Origin: Thelephora terrestris
Taxonomy: Eukaryota; Basidiomycota; Agaricomycetes; Thelephorales; Thelephoraceae
Direction of reading: 5' to 3'
Assembly (NCBI GenBank): GCA_015956445.1
Contig: WIUZ02000014.1
Span: forward strand, 744,001-808,000
DNA: 64,000 bases
In this document: piece by piece, positions 45,105 to 55,566 of the stretch
Numbering within the stretch: the stretch's first letter is position 1
Layout: each line of letters opens with the position of its first letter
Translations under genes and position numbers: made by a program
Notes under the pieces: generated by a model
What the model was told of the DNA's origin: nothing
Databases searched by the model: none
What the model saw: only the letters and a program-made list of their open reading frames with translations

Positions 45105-45239
45105 TCAAGACTGTCTGCCGCTCGAGTTCTTTGTGAGTAATTGGGAGTTTACGGCCACAAAATGGTAAGCGACGACCGTGATCATGGCGAGGGCTCCAAG
45201 GCTGTTAGCCAGAGCGTATAGAGTATCGTGTGTAATCAT
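45105..45239 (-). CDS. OST4: OST4-like oligosaccharyltransferase subunit
   Basis: A 44-residue protein beginning MITHDTLYALANSLGALAMI and continuing TVVAYHFVAVNSQLLTKN. Start MI, an acidic residue at position 5, and one long helix ending in YHF-AVN match the small Ost4 subunit, which stabilises the oligosaccharyltransferase complex in the ER membrane during N-glycosylation. ATG at 45239, stop at 45105. The last 12 residues may instead be cut by an intron beginning at GTAAAC, so the exact end is less sure. It is divergent from QCR8. Confidence 0.75.
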   Translation of the reverse strand: MITHDTLYALANSLGALAMITVVAYHFVAVNSQLLTKNSSGRQS

Positions 45240-45476
45240 CTGCACAATGACACGAGTCTGGTCAGCGTGACTGGTTTGCAGGAGAGCGTTTAAGGGGCTA
45301 ACTGTGCTTGCGCGATGTGGACGTTGGTGTCAAGCCGCGTTTGGTAAATGTCACACGTGACGACGGGAAGGGGAGCGGAAAACCTCGGGCATGCCATAGA
45401 CTGCTTCATTCAACTGTCATCCGCATTACCGTCTTTCCTTCTATCCTTCCTCTCCGACTTTGACTCACGTTCTGAG
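45240..45476. other. Divergent promoter region of OST4 and QCR8
   Basis: 237 bp separate the two start codons. TCACGTGAC lies at about 45353-45361, an E-box-like site. No gene. Confidence 0.35.
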
Positions 45477-46033
45477 ATGAGGCCAACTGCTGCTGTAAGG
45501 GGAGAAGCGCCAACCGGTACGTTTTCACGAACAAGTGAACTTGAGGAAACACCCTACACACACTGAACCTTTACGCAGGCAAAGCTTGGGTACGTTCGCA
45601 GGAAAAACTAAACCACCCTCAAGAACAAACTTTCTGACATACGTCTCGCGTATTTTTTAGAGCGTCTGGTGGGGTGGCAAAGAAGGAGCGATTCGACAGA
45701 AGGGAATCATCCAGTACTGTTCGTGGAGGGCGACCTAGGCCCAATTCCTCTGCTTGCTCACCCAACGGAATCCTTCGTAGCCATTTCTCCGGTTAGGCAA
45801 CGCGCCGCCAAGAACCTTTTCAGAAATTATCTGTTCAACGGATACAGGCGCCTCTCTTCCCAAGTTCCTTATTGGATCGTTCCCGTGCTCATCGGTACGT
45901 TCCCTTGTGCACATACAAGCCACAACGGTATTCAACCCGCTATTCAGGCTACTCAACGTATGCATGGGCCAAGAAACACGATGCTTACCTCAACAGCAAG
46001 GAGGGACACATCGCTCACTCTGGAGAGCACTAA
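45477..46033 (+). CDS. QCR8: Cytochrome bc1 complex subunit 8
   Basis: Five exons (45477-45516, an 11-nt exon 45579-45589, 45661-45718, 45781-45894, 45948-46033) give 102 residues. The protein reads MRPTAAVRGEAPTGKAW, SVWWGGKEGAIRQKGIIQY, then SISPVRQRAAKNLFRNYLFN, GYRRLSSQVPYWIVPVLIGY and AWAKKHDAYLNSKEGHIAHS. This is the usual QCR8 order: matrix N-terminus, one membrane helix, intermembrane tail. It packs near cytochrome b and the quinone site of complex III. Confidence 0.93.
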
Positions 46034-46377
46034 ACGCTACCTTATTAATGCATCAATAGACCGCGTTTTTCCCCCTCCATTCATGGGGCTGTCACAGAGT
46101 CCGATACTCCCTCTGAGCCAATTGTGAGATATCAAATGATATTCAGAGTTCCACAAAAAATAGCAATACACCGAGGTTGTAAGGTCGCGACATAAAGAAG
46201 TGATAGTAGTGGCAAAGTAATGGAAAGGTGACAGTAGAATCGAGCAGAGACGGGAAACGTAGGTAGAGGAAGGAGAGAAAGAAAACATGAGGTGAGATAT
46301 GCAAAACAAGATGAGAGCGACACAACGACGTGTGAGGAAACCCCCAGGCGACAGGCAAACAGTCCGCGTGATATTTT
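46034..46377. other. Convergent intergenic, no gene seen
   Basis: 3' ends of QCR8 and SNF5. Purine-rich on the plus strand. Confidence 0.4.
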
Positions 46378-49300
46378 CTATTGGCCGAGTCGTTCCTTGA
46401 CTTTCTCCCTGTGCTTACGATTACGAAGATGAACCTCAAAATTCGAGAGGGTGGAGCCAGGGCCGGTGGTATAAATCTGGAACCGAGTCTGTCAGTTAGT
46501 CGCCCAAGCGTCTGGTGACGATTGATTCATACCATCATAGGACAGTCATGACACCTGATTCGCCAGTCTGCGGGTTTATCAGGCCTAATTTTTCTCAAAA
46601 CGACATCGAACTCGTCCCCCGGGTATTTCGCACGCAAGTGCTCCGTCGCTCGTTTCAGCCACTCTGGCGCACTGGAAGGCTGCGAATAAACAGACCCGCC
46701 GGTCAATCCAAGGAACGGGATGGGCGAGTGGGAAGGGGACATACCGTCGCGGCCGAACTACGGGGAGTAGAGTGCGTCTCGGAGGGAGTCTCAGCGCCAT
46801 TCTCGGATCGGTCGGGCATTTCACGGATAGTCTTCGCTGGGGTAGAAGGGTTGGAGTTATACCCGGAACTTCCACCATTGATCTTGACTTGTTCCGCGAG
46901 AGGAGGCTCCGAAGTACTCGAAGCGGTCGAGACAGGGGACAAAGGCCGATCGTCAAGAGGGTGAGGAAGAACGGAGGCGGTTTGAGCCTCGAGCTTTGCG
47001 ACATTGGCAACGGTGGCCAGGGCGACTTCATCCTCTTCCCGCACGTCCTCAGGAACATCTGCTTCTTCGTACTTGGATTCTTCCACGACGGGTTGTGGCT
47101 TTTTCTTCTTGGAGACGGCAGCCTTCGAGTGGCCTTCGTCGTTACCACCTTTCGCCTGTTGCCGAAGATGGAATTCGGGATCGGTGCTGTACTCTACAGG
47201 CCTCGGTCTTCTGTGGCGATGCCAGTATTTTCCTAGATGAAGCTGTAAGCAACAACAGGGATGGCGATGCCCTGGAAAACTTACCACAAGTGCCACATTG
47301 AGACTTGTCTCCGAGAGGTCCCTTCCGTCTCCCAATGGCGATATCCCCCGGGCAACCGCAGTTTGAACAATGCCAAACGCTATCGATGAAGTTGGGATGC
47401 TGTCCGTCAACGAATTCTTTCTCCCTCGCTTCCCGTTCCAACTCTCGAACCCTCTTGGTGGTCAACACGCGAACTCCGGCTCGACTTTCTGGGGCTGAAG
47501 TCGACATGCCCTCGATCGCTGACGCTGGAACATTCAGGCCCGCGATACCAGTCGACTGTGTTGGAGCGTGAACGTGAGCACGAGGACGCAAGACTGATGG
47601 AGAGACTGGAGGAGCTTTGAACAATGCTTTCGGCTTCTTGTCTTTCTGTTGGGCTGGCGCCGTCGCAGTAGCGGGGATGTTCAGCGGCGTTGACGGGGGT
47701 AACATAGCACCACCGTTCTCAGATGCTATCATGTTTGTGATCGTGAGGGTGGCAGCCGTTGCAGCAGCACGCTTGTGGGTTGGAGCTGAGATGGCCGTGT
47801 TGTTGAGCGCCGACGCGTCGACCTCTGGGAACCCAATGGCAGGTGTGCGGCAAGTCTTGAGGACTTCTCGATCCGGCAGAGTGACACCACGTCTTCCACG
47901 GTTGCCTTTCCTGCGCCGACGAGCGAGATCCTTTTCGCGTTCCTTCTCGCCCCTCTCGAGCTCGCCATCGCTGAGATAATTGAGGATAGGGGTAAATGAG
48001 GGAACCTGGTCCAATGAGCGAGCAGCAGTGATATTGAGGCTGGGGAGGAAGGAGGTTCGCAAGTCCTCGTCCTGGAAACCCAAACCCTCTGAGGGATGTC
48101 CGAGTATAAACAATGACTTCTGATACATATGCGCCTGTTCTCGGATACAATGCGCGATGGCGGTTCTAAGATGAGGGGGTCAATGACCGGCCGCAAACGC
48201 CGAATGGAAATACTCACTTGAAGTCTCCGTTCAGTCCAAGCTCCATGCAGTACACTTCCGCGAAACGCTCCGGGGCACTCCCGTCTGTGTTATGCAGGTC
48301 CCATTCGAATTGATCTTCAAGTCTGATCGAGCCAACGATGATGTCCAACTGATCACGAAATTCCGAAGGTCAAAAATGCACGCGGATGACGAGGGGAAAG
48401 GGAATCATGGGATGGGCATGGAGCACCCGTGCCCAGGAACCCAGGCCACTCACCTTGATCAGGATCCTCATTTCCTCTATCAAGTCATCGTCTTGATTTT
48501 GATCAACGACAGGGCGCCCTGCTGACTCGAACTTAATATATGACGTGGTAGGGTCTGAAGGTCCTGGCCCAGAGCTGCACTTTCTCTTCTTCCTCTTAAC
48601 TGTACCGTTCTCAGTCCTGAGTCCGTTCCTCCAACGCTCCCACCAGATGTCATTATCTGCCGATCGAGCCTGGGCCGTGCTGAAGAATCCATCGTCGTCG
48701 ACTGATTCGATAGTGTGGGCCCTGAAATCGCTCAGTTGCTCCTGGATTGCTTTAGTGATAGTCGAGACGCTGCTTTGCGGGAGGCTGTAGTCCTCAGCTA
48801 CGGACTGAGCGAACATTTCTGGGGTGATCACGGGATCTGTGATTCAAGAGGGTGAATATAGGCGTAATCCAGAACCGAGGAAGGGGAAAGCATTTTGGAT
48901 CGAGCATAGGGGACTGAAGGGATACCAACCATTCAAATTCCAGACGAACGTATCCCTCAACTTGTGATGTTCAATGTCAAGTTCCAGTCGAATTGGTACC
49001 AGTTGCTCCGGTCGATTGGCATCTTCCAGCGGGATCTTCCTTGGCCTAGATCAGATAGTTCAGGGATTATAAGAATCGGAAAAGGAACGCAGGAAGCGAG
49101 AAAAAAAAGACGAGAGTGACGGCAGTTGCGTCACAACATGTTTAATGTCCGATCAAAAACTCTCATCGAAGGGGACCAGAACAGGATAAAAAGAACGCAC
49201 AGTCTGATGCCCATCCGTTGCCCGGCTTTTCTCCTAATCCCCCTTGCCCCTGGGAGCCCGATGCTGAACTTGTCTCGGCGACTCCGGTTGGGAGGCATAA

Positions 49301-51269
49301 CAGCCTGGTCGTCTTTCTCCCACCATTCTGCTTTCCGGATGATTCGGGTTACTTCTTCCGTCATACGTTCCCTGGCTGAGCGCTGAAGCTCCTCGTGTTC
49401 CTTGTCGGCCTTCATCCACTGTTTGACTTTCTCAATCTCTTCCTTGGAAAGAGCCGGTATTTCCGTCGCAGAGGCCGCGAGGGAAACAACGGTGACCTGA
49501 GTTACCTTTGGGTTCAGATGGGGTGCGGTTGAAGACGAAGGTATCCGTGTTCCTGTAGTAGGAGGGAAGAGAGGAGGTATAGATGAACCAGGCGTTGGGG
49601 GAGGTAAGCTCATGGAGTTCGTAGCCGAGATGGATCCCGGTCGCCCAATCCCAATGTTGTTCATCACACCAGGCAACTTGTTCGGGGGGATGGTTGCGTT
49701 CGCGTTCATGAGATTTGCCATAGAGCTCGCCGGACCTATGTTCATCCTCGTTGCATCCGATAAGCCTTGGGGAAGGTTCGAACCGCCAGGCAGACCACCC
49801 ACTGTAGCAGGCAGAACCCCGAGATTGGCTGTCACCGCGGAAGGACCTTGCCCGGTGAGGGAAGGATGCTGGGCTAGCATCTGGGTTGAGACGGGTGTGG
49901 AGCTTGGGTGAGTGTTGAGTGGCCCGGCAGGCATGCCACCAATTCCTCCTAAATATGGCGTCGTAACTTGATGAGGAAGACCGTTCGTGAGGTTGGGCAT
50001 GCCAGTGGATGGGAAGGGATCCTGGGCGATGTTCGAAGTCCCATCGAGCATCTGCGGCATCTGATTCCGTGTCGCGGAAGGAGGTCCCATCGGAACACCA
50101 GGGGTTCCAGCCACCATGTGGGCACCATTGATGCTCTGCCTTGAGCCACCTGGAAATTGAGGACGCTGTTGAGGGATCTGTTGAGGTTGCGACATAGGCA
50201 TCCCTGGGAACTGGACGTTGCCGATGGTTTGTTGACCATCCATGGATGCCATGTGGAGGTTCTGGGCACCCATGGGTAATGGTTGCGAACCCATTCTCGG
50301 AGTTTGGACGGCAAGGTTTGAACCGCTGAGCTTGCGCTTTGCACCCCGAGACGGTGAGCCGGGATTTTCTCCGTGGTCGTAACCCTGTGGGTGATGCATG
50401 ATACCAGCGGGGGAACCATCCGGGAGTGTCATCCCGGGCTGGGGCATCGGTTGAGCTGTTCCGGGTCTGCTTGGCGGTCGATTTTGGGGAGGTTGGCCAG
50501 GACCGTGTGAATGAGACGTCCCTGGGCGGGAGAGAGAGGTTGGCGGACGGGGGGGTGGGGGCATCATACCCGGGTGAGTGGACATGGAGGAAGGCGGGCG
50601 ATCGAACGGTAGTTGTTGCGGGGTTGATTGAGGAGTCTGCTGGACACCTTGTGGCATGTTCTGCTGGGAGAGCTGTTGCTGGAGCATTCTTTGCTGCTGA
50701 TGTTGGTGTTGCTGATGCTGATGCTGCAGGTACATCATGGCTTTGTGTCGCTCCTGGGGACCCATCCCAGCGAGCTGATGAATTTGTGCGGGTGAAATCC
50801 CATGGACCTGCTGACCAACGGGGGGAGGCAGCGACCCAGGGTTCATACCGTTGACCGTGGCAGCGGATTTCTGGAAGATCTGACCAGCATTCATCTGGGG
50901 TACGTTAGCCATCTGTTGCAGCTGCCGACCGTTCGCGAGCATTTGATTTGGGTTGACGCCATGGTGCATGAGTCCAGCTTGAACGGCCTGACCGGGGGTC
51001 ATCATCGAGCCTTGAGCCATCGCATTTGCTCCGACACCTGGGTTCATATACTGGCCAGTTCCGTTGAACATTGTAGGGTAGGAAGAAGGCTGGGCGCCAT
51101 TGTAAGGAAACTTGGAGGGCGTTGGAGGAGATTGTTGGAACTGGGCGGGCTGTTGCTGGGGTGTAAACTGGGGTTGGAAATTGAACTGGGGCTGCGATTG
51201 ATTGGATTGGGAGGTCTGATAGGCGGCCAGAAGAGCGGGATTAATGCCGCCTGCCTGTGCTGGATTCAT
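46378..51269 (-). CDS. SNF5: SWI/SNF chromatin-remodelling subunit SNF5/INI1-like
   Basis: A long first exon (ATG at 51269, MNPAQAGGINPALLAAYQTS) encodes about 600 residues rich in Gln, Pro, Met and Gly, then AEWWEKDDQA near its end. Later exons carry the SNF5 domain: RPEQLVPIRLELDIEHHKLR, DTFVWNLNDPVITPEMFAQS, IRLEDQFEWDL, and LRTSFLPSLNITAARSLDQV, plus LPDREVLKTCRTPAIGFPE. A GATA-like zinc finger CSNCGCPGDIAIGRRKGPLG..CGTCGKYWHRH follows, and a C-terminal fungal module (PEWLKRATEHLRAKYPGDEF ... GSTLSNFEVHLRNRKHREK). Stop at 46378. It is a core subunit that contacts the nucleosome acidic patch; whether it serves SWI/SNF or RSC cannot be told here. Confidence 0.92.
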
Positions 51270-52253
51270 GGGATGCTGGAGATACGGCGTCAGAATGAAT
51301 CTACGTGGTGGACAAAGGAGGACAAACAGTCGTTAGAGCGTGGAGGATCCGACGATACGCGTCGAAGGACCTGATACAGAGCGACCTATCGTGATCTCAG
51401 AGGGTAATGGAGGACGTTCGGGTCGGTTGGGTTGGACGCGAAGGCGAGTCTGTTGCAGAGAGAAAGAGGTGAATGGGAAGCGTGAGGACGGGAGAAAAAG
51501 GTGGAAAGGGACAAGGGGAAAGCATTTTTTTCTTAGATGAAAGTTGGGGAGAAGGGAAGATACGCACAGACGGGAGGAGTGGAGGGGCAGATGTATGGAC
51601 AGAAGTTCTCGGCTGAGGACTAGGTCTACTGGCGATGACCCACCGGACGGCGACCGGACGGAGCGAGTCGGTATGAGGGCGGGAGCAGGGTCAGGGGTGG
51701 ACTGAAACCTGTCCGTGATTGTATCTGTAAATCCAAGCAGGCGTCGTTTCCGGGCAGTCCGAGAGTAGACGTCCGCTCTGTCCTCCTCGTTGTTGGTTTC
51801 TGCAACGACGGGGGATGTCACGTTGTCTGTGACACGGTAACGCAACGTGACTCACCTCAACGGGAGGCTCTCTCCCCAAAAGGTCAGGAAAGGGAGACAA
51901 AGTACAGACACGTAGACGCATACACCATACACTGCTGCCAACGGAACGTACATACAGACGACGGGATCCGCGATTACATCCACTTATCAAACGCCCTCAC
52001 GGATAAATGTTCCAGCTTTTGTCCGTTTGGGTCTGTGTTTCTATACATTGGACTGATCCAGATCCCCGTTTCAAGATCATTTCATCCCTAAGCTATCCCC
52101 CACCAAGTCCCCTCCCTGTCATCTGCCACGCCTCCGCCCATCCATCGCCCCTCTCCGCCGAGAGCGCCCGCTCCCACGATCGCTTGACCTTCCCCCCGTC
52201 CCAAACCAACCCCCGAGCGACATGGAATGCTCAGCAGTGAAACAAATATAATG
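51270..52253. other. Intergenic, likely SNF5 leader and promoter
   Basis: Nearly 1 kb without a supported gene. It may include an untranslated first exon of SNF5. Pyrimidine-rich on the minus strand near 51450-51530. Confidence 0.35.
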
Positions 52254-52339
52254 GCCCGCGTAGCTCAATCGGATAGAGCGTCAGACTCTTAGCATTCGCG
52301 GGCAATCTGAAGGCTGCGAGTTCGACCCTCGCCGTGGGC
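52254..52339 (+). tRNA. tRNA-Lys(CTT) with 13-nt intron
   Basis: Acceptor GCCCGCG/CGTGGGC, D arm GCTC-AATCGGATA-GAGC, anticodon stem TCAGA/TCTGA, T arm GCGAG-TTCGACC-CTCGC. The loop reads CTCTTA, a 13-nt insert, then A, giving anticodon CTT with U33. Followed by a T-run (52346-52351) suited to Pol III stop. Confidence 0.92.
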
Positions 52340-52465
52340 TAGTTGCTTTTTTGCTGCCGCGTCTTTTTCTGCCCGCCCAGGGAGCGATTGCCTTTTACGG
52401 TAGGTCCTTTTCCATTTTTGGGCAACATCGCATCTCGATATCACGAGGAATCTCTCAGGTCTTTG

Positions 52466-52474
52466 TATAAATAT
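52466..52474 (+). promoter_or_regulatory. TATA box of the secreted-protein gene
   Basis: TATAAATAT about 95-100 bp before the start codon at 52568, a good position for a strongly expressed fungal gene. Confidence 0.5.
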
Positions 52475-52567
52475 TGGACCTGCCTCCCCAGTTTTCTCTA
52501 TTCCGCATCGCCTCTCTCCCAGCCAGTCCACATCTCTCTACTAGTCACTCTCTTTTCATCACCCTCA

Positions 52568-53629
52568 ATGCCTCGCTATCAGGCTTTTATCCTCTTGGCG
52601 CTTTCAGCCTCCTCTGTCCTTGCTGCTCCTCAGGTGCCAGCGGTGCCCGCCACGCCGGTCGACCCCGCCACGCTCGCCGACACCGTCACCGGCACGGTGG
52701 GTGGTCTCGTGCCCGCGGCACCTGCTCGTCGGGCTCCTGCTGAGCTACCTCAGTTCCCTCCTATCCCTGACACGACCACCGTCAGTCGCCCGGTTCTCGG
52801 CGAGCGATCGAATAGCCTGCGTAAACGTGACTGGCAATACCCAACATCCACTGAGGACTGTCGCTCATCTCAGGTCCCTGAGGATTCGATGTCCCTCTCT
52901 TATACTCACGACGGTCAAGAATACTCTCAGGACTGCTTGACTCGTCTCGCCCTCTTCGCCCCTTCTGAGAAACGCCAATCTTGCCGCGCTACCGGTTCTG
53001 ATGCTCGTGGCTACGATGAGGACTGTCTGTTCAAGAAGGCCTTTGACGAGGGCTGGAAATTCGACGTCGAGAAAGCACAGGAGGACGAACGCACTTGGAG
53101 GGCCGCCAACCCCTCTATGACCTCTTCGGAAGCTTATCGCAATCAGTTCCCAACCACTATGGCTGACTGTCGTGCCGGTCAACGGCCACGACAGAGGGCC
53201 TTGGGCGGAAGGAGGAAATCAAAGTCCAAGACTTCGAATGGGACGAACGGTTGGACCCCCTATTCCGTCGACCCAAACTCTGGCGAGGTTTTTGAAGACG
53301 ACTGTCTCTTGCGTCTGTTCCTCGACTTGGGGCTCACTCTCGACCTCGGCATGTGCACAGCTGCACAACAGGACGCCGCCCTCCTCGACATCGGCGTACT
53401 CATTGGTTCGCTCACCGGACAGAACGAAACCCAACAGCAGGCCACCATCGTCAGCATCATCGCAGCCCTTCAAACTGGCTGCCTCCTCAACATCGTTACG
53501 GTGATCATCGCGGGAAATGGCATGGACGTCACACTGGCGGATTTCCTGACCGACCTCGTGACAGCTCTTGGCGTTACAGGGACAGATCGTACCAACCTGA
53601 TTGCAGCCCTCACGGCGCTCTTTGGCTGA
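52568..53629 (+). CDS. Secreted protein with repeated DCR/DCL cysteine modules and dibasic sites
   Basis: A single exon of 353 residues. The signal peptide is MPRYQAFILLALSASSVLA before APQVPAVPATP. A Pro/Ala-rich pro-segment ends in LRKR, then three related modules follow: TEDCRSSQ..SQDCLTRL, SCRATG..DEDCLFKK after SEKR, and MADCRAGQ..EDDCLLRL. Eight cysteines fall in pairs. KR sites after the pro-segment and between modules 1 and 2 suggest Kex2-type processing (inference). The C-terminal third is hydrophobic and helix-like (DIGVLIGSLTGQ, IVSIIAALQTGCLLNIVTVI). I do not recognise the family. No intron, strong TATA and a short leader fit an abundant secreted product. Confidence 0.75.
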   Translation: MPRYQAFILLALSASSVLAAPQVPAVPATPVDPATLADTVTGTVGGLVPAAPARRAPAELPQFPPIPDTTTVSRPVLGERSNSLRKRDWQYPTSTEDCRSSQVPEDSMSLSYTHDGQEYSQDCLTRLALFAPSEKRQSCRATGSDARGYDEDCLFKKAFDEGWKFDVEKAQEDERTWRAANPSMTSSEAYRNQFPTTMADCRAGQRPRQRALGGRRKSKSKTSNGTNGWTPYSVDPNSGEVFEDDCLLRLFLDLGLTLDLGMCTAAQQDAALLDIGVLIGSLTGQNETQQQATIVSIIAALQTGCLLNIVTVIIAGNGMDVTLADFLTDLVTALGVTGTDRTNLIAALTALFG

Positions 53630-53939
53630 CTGATGGGAAAGGACGAGCATTAGATAGTTGGTTTTGTGGCTCGAGAGGAGTTGTAGATTATTAGTACCCC
53701 TGGATTCACATTTCTAGTCAATACCACCTTCCCTTGATACCTCTCATGAGTGCGAATGAGCCAACACCAACTGAAATCAAGATTACTGCCCGGTGTGACC
53801 GTGACCCTCTTCGACCGATTGTTCACCTGGTGCAAAGGGATTTCCGTTGTTTTGTCCACGCGCGTTATCTATTATCCTGTGTATATTGCATAAATATGTG
53901 TATCATCACGAATCTACGGGTGTCCACGCAGTACAAGGC
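53630..53939. other. Convergent intergenic, no gene seen
   Basis: 3' untranslated parts of the secreted-protein and transporter genes. Confidence 0.4.
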
Positions 53940-55346
53940 TCACTCTGGCTTTCCAGAGTATGAAGAAGTCCGAGAAAGTTTCCCAGATTCCACGTCCTCC
54001 ATCTGGAGGCGATCATACTGATGTCCATTCTTGGTGGTTACGGGTGATTGCGGCGATTTTGTCTCTTGGTGCTTGACCCAGGTGTAGTAGATGGACCCGC
54101 CGAGGATGATCGCGATGGAAGACGCTCGTCCGCTGAAGAACCTTTTTCAAGCCCGCTGGAAAAAATTGCAGAGCAGGCGACAAACTCACGAAGTGACGAC
54201 ATCATTGAACAGCCACACGCCAAGCACAGATCCTGCCACACCCCGAACGGCGGAAGAGACCATATGGGTGATGGGAGAAGTGACCTTGATCGACAATAAA
54301 CTGGCGATGCTCATCAAGAAACCGAACACACCCTGAGCCTTTCGTCACCCAACGGCCAGTTGTTACATTTCGGGTGGGACATACCGTTATCGCTGAGCCC
54401 CAGAGGAAGGTGTTCAGGGGAGACATTCCTGTTGTCGGTGAACCTGTCTCAGAAAAGAGAGTGGTGATTGCAGGGGCTTCACCGGCGACAAAGATTACTG
54501 GGATCAAGGCGATGGCGCTGTACAAGTTTGTATACCATGACAAGTGGAGGGCGCTCCCCTTCACGACGTCCAAGCTGCGTTTGATGACGACAGAGTGGAC
54601 AGCGGTGATCATCGAGCTCACAACACCAAATGTTACACCGAGGACCGAAACTTTGGCCCCATCCAAGAAGACGCCAACGAAAAAGCCCATGGTGACTAAC
54701 AGACAAGCCAAAAGGATCCGGAGGGATGGGCGAGAGTGAAGCACGAAGAGAGATGTGCAAACGGTGAAAGGCAAGACCAGGCCTCGCGCGACTTGATAGA
54801 ACGAAGCGTCGACGTATTTGAGGGTATAGTTGCTGAAGCTGCGGCGTCAATTAGTGGGACTGTGATGACGCTTGTCCAAAGCATGGAGCCGAACCTGAGT
54901 CCAACGACATTAAGACTAACTGTGGGGACGAGCCCTTGCACGATCTGCTTGTCGAAGTGCAAGGGGACTATAAACAAGTTGGCTGCATGACCAGCCAAGA
55001 ATAGCAGCACAGCGATGACGAGTTGCGTGAATAAGAAGAACAGAGGTGCTTCGGTGGAGTTTAAGACCCATTTATTGCTGAACGGGAAGAGCCATCAGAG
55101 AGTCGTGCGGGGTGATGCGCGCGTCAACGTACGCCATGACCATCTAGGAACGGGTATATCAGCCAGCGCAACATTTGCGAGAGAGAAAAAACAGCACACC
55201 GCTAATGCTGCGACCAGATAAAATAATACCGTGCCCATCTGCGCTCACTTGTGTTTAATATTCGAGAAAAGACAGGTGATGATGATATTCTCGGGTAAAC
55301 TCACGATAGCCAGCGGCGAGTGTTTACCCCCATCGTTCGACGACAT
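53940..55346 (-). CDS. Nucleotide-sugar transporter, GDP-fucose (SLC35C)-like
   Basis: ATG at 55346 (MSSNDGGKHSPLAI), then MGTVLFYLVAALAMVMANKW across two introns, and TEAPLFFLFTQLVIAVLLFL. The family block SNYTLKYVDASFYQVARGLV followed by LPFTVCTSLFVL and LACLLVTMGFFVGVF is typical of GDP-fucose transporters. Later come AVHSVVIKRSLDVV, LHLSWYTNLYSAIALIPVIF and a last exon with HMVSSAVRGVAGS and a cytosolic tail to LSRTSSYSGKPE. About ten helices are expected in the Golgi or ER membrane. The exact sugar cannot be proved from sequence. Confidence 0.85.
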
Positions 55347-55566
55347 TTCCAGGTGAAAAGTCCAAGTGTAGATCTAGGCGGTCTGAAAGGAATGGAGGGG
55401 TTTTGGTGTATTTTCAAGCCGGCTTGCGACTTTGTCGTTGCGTGGACGATGGGCGGAATTGAGTTGTTGTCACAACCCGTGACCGACACGTCGTGCCCTC
55501 AGGATCAGGGCAGTAGTAAGTACGCGACGCGAATTGTCATTACATAAACTCATCCTACCCAGACTG

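Noticed and set aside
49612-51374. Long plus-strand open frames across the SNF5 head (for example 50426-50854 and 50802-51374)
   Set aside because: They are antisense shadows of the low-complexity Gln/Pro-rich exon; the minus frame joins cleanly to the SNF5 domain.
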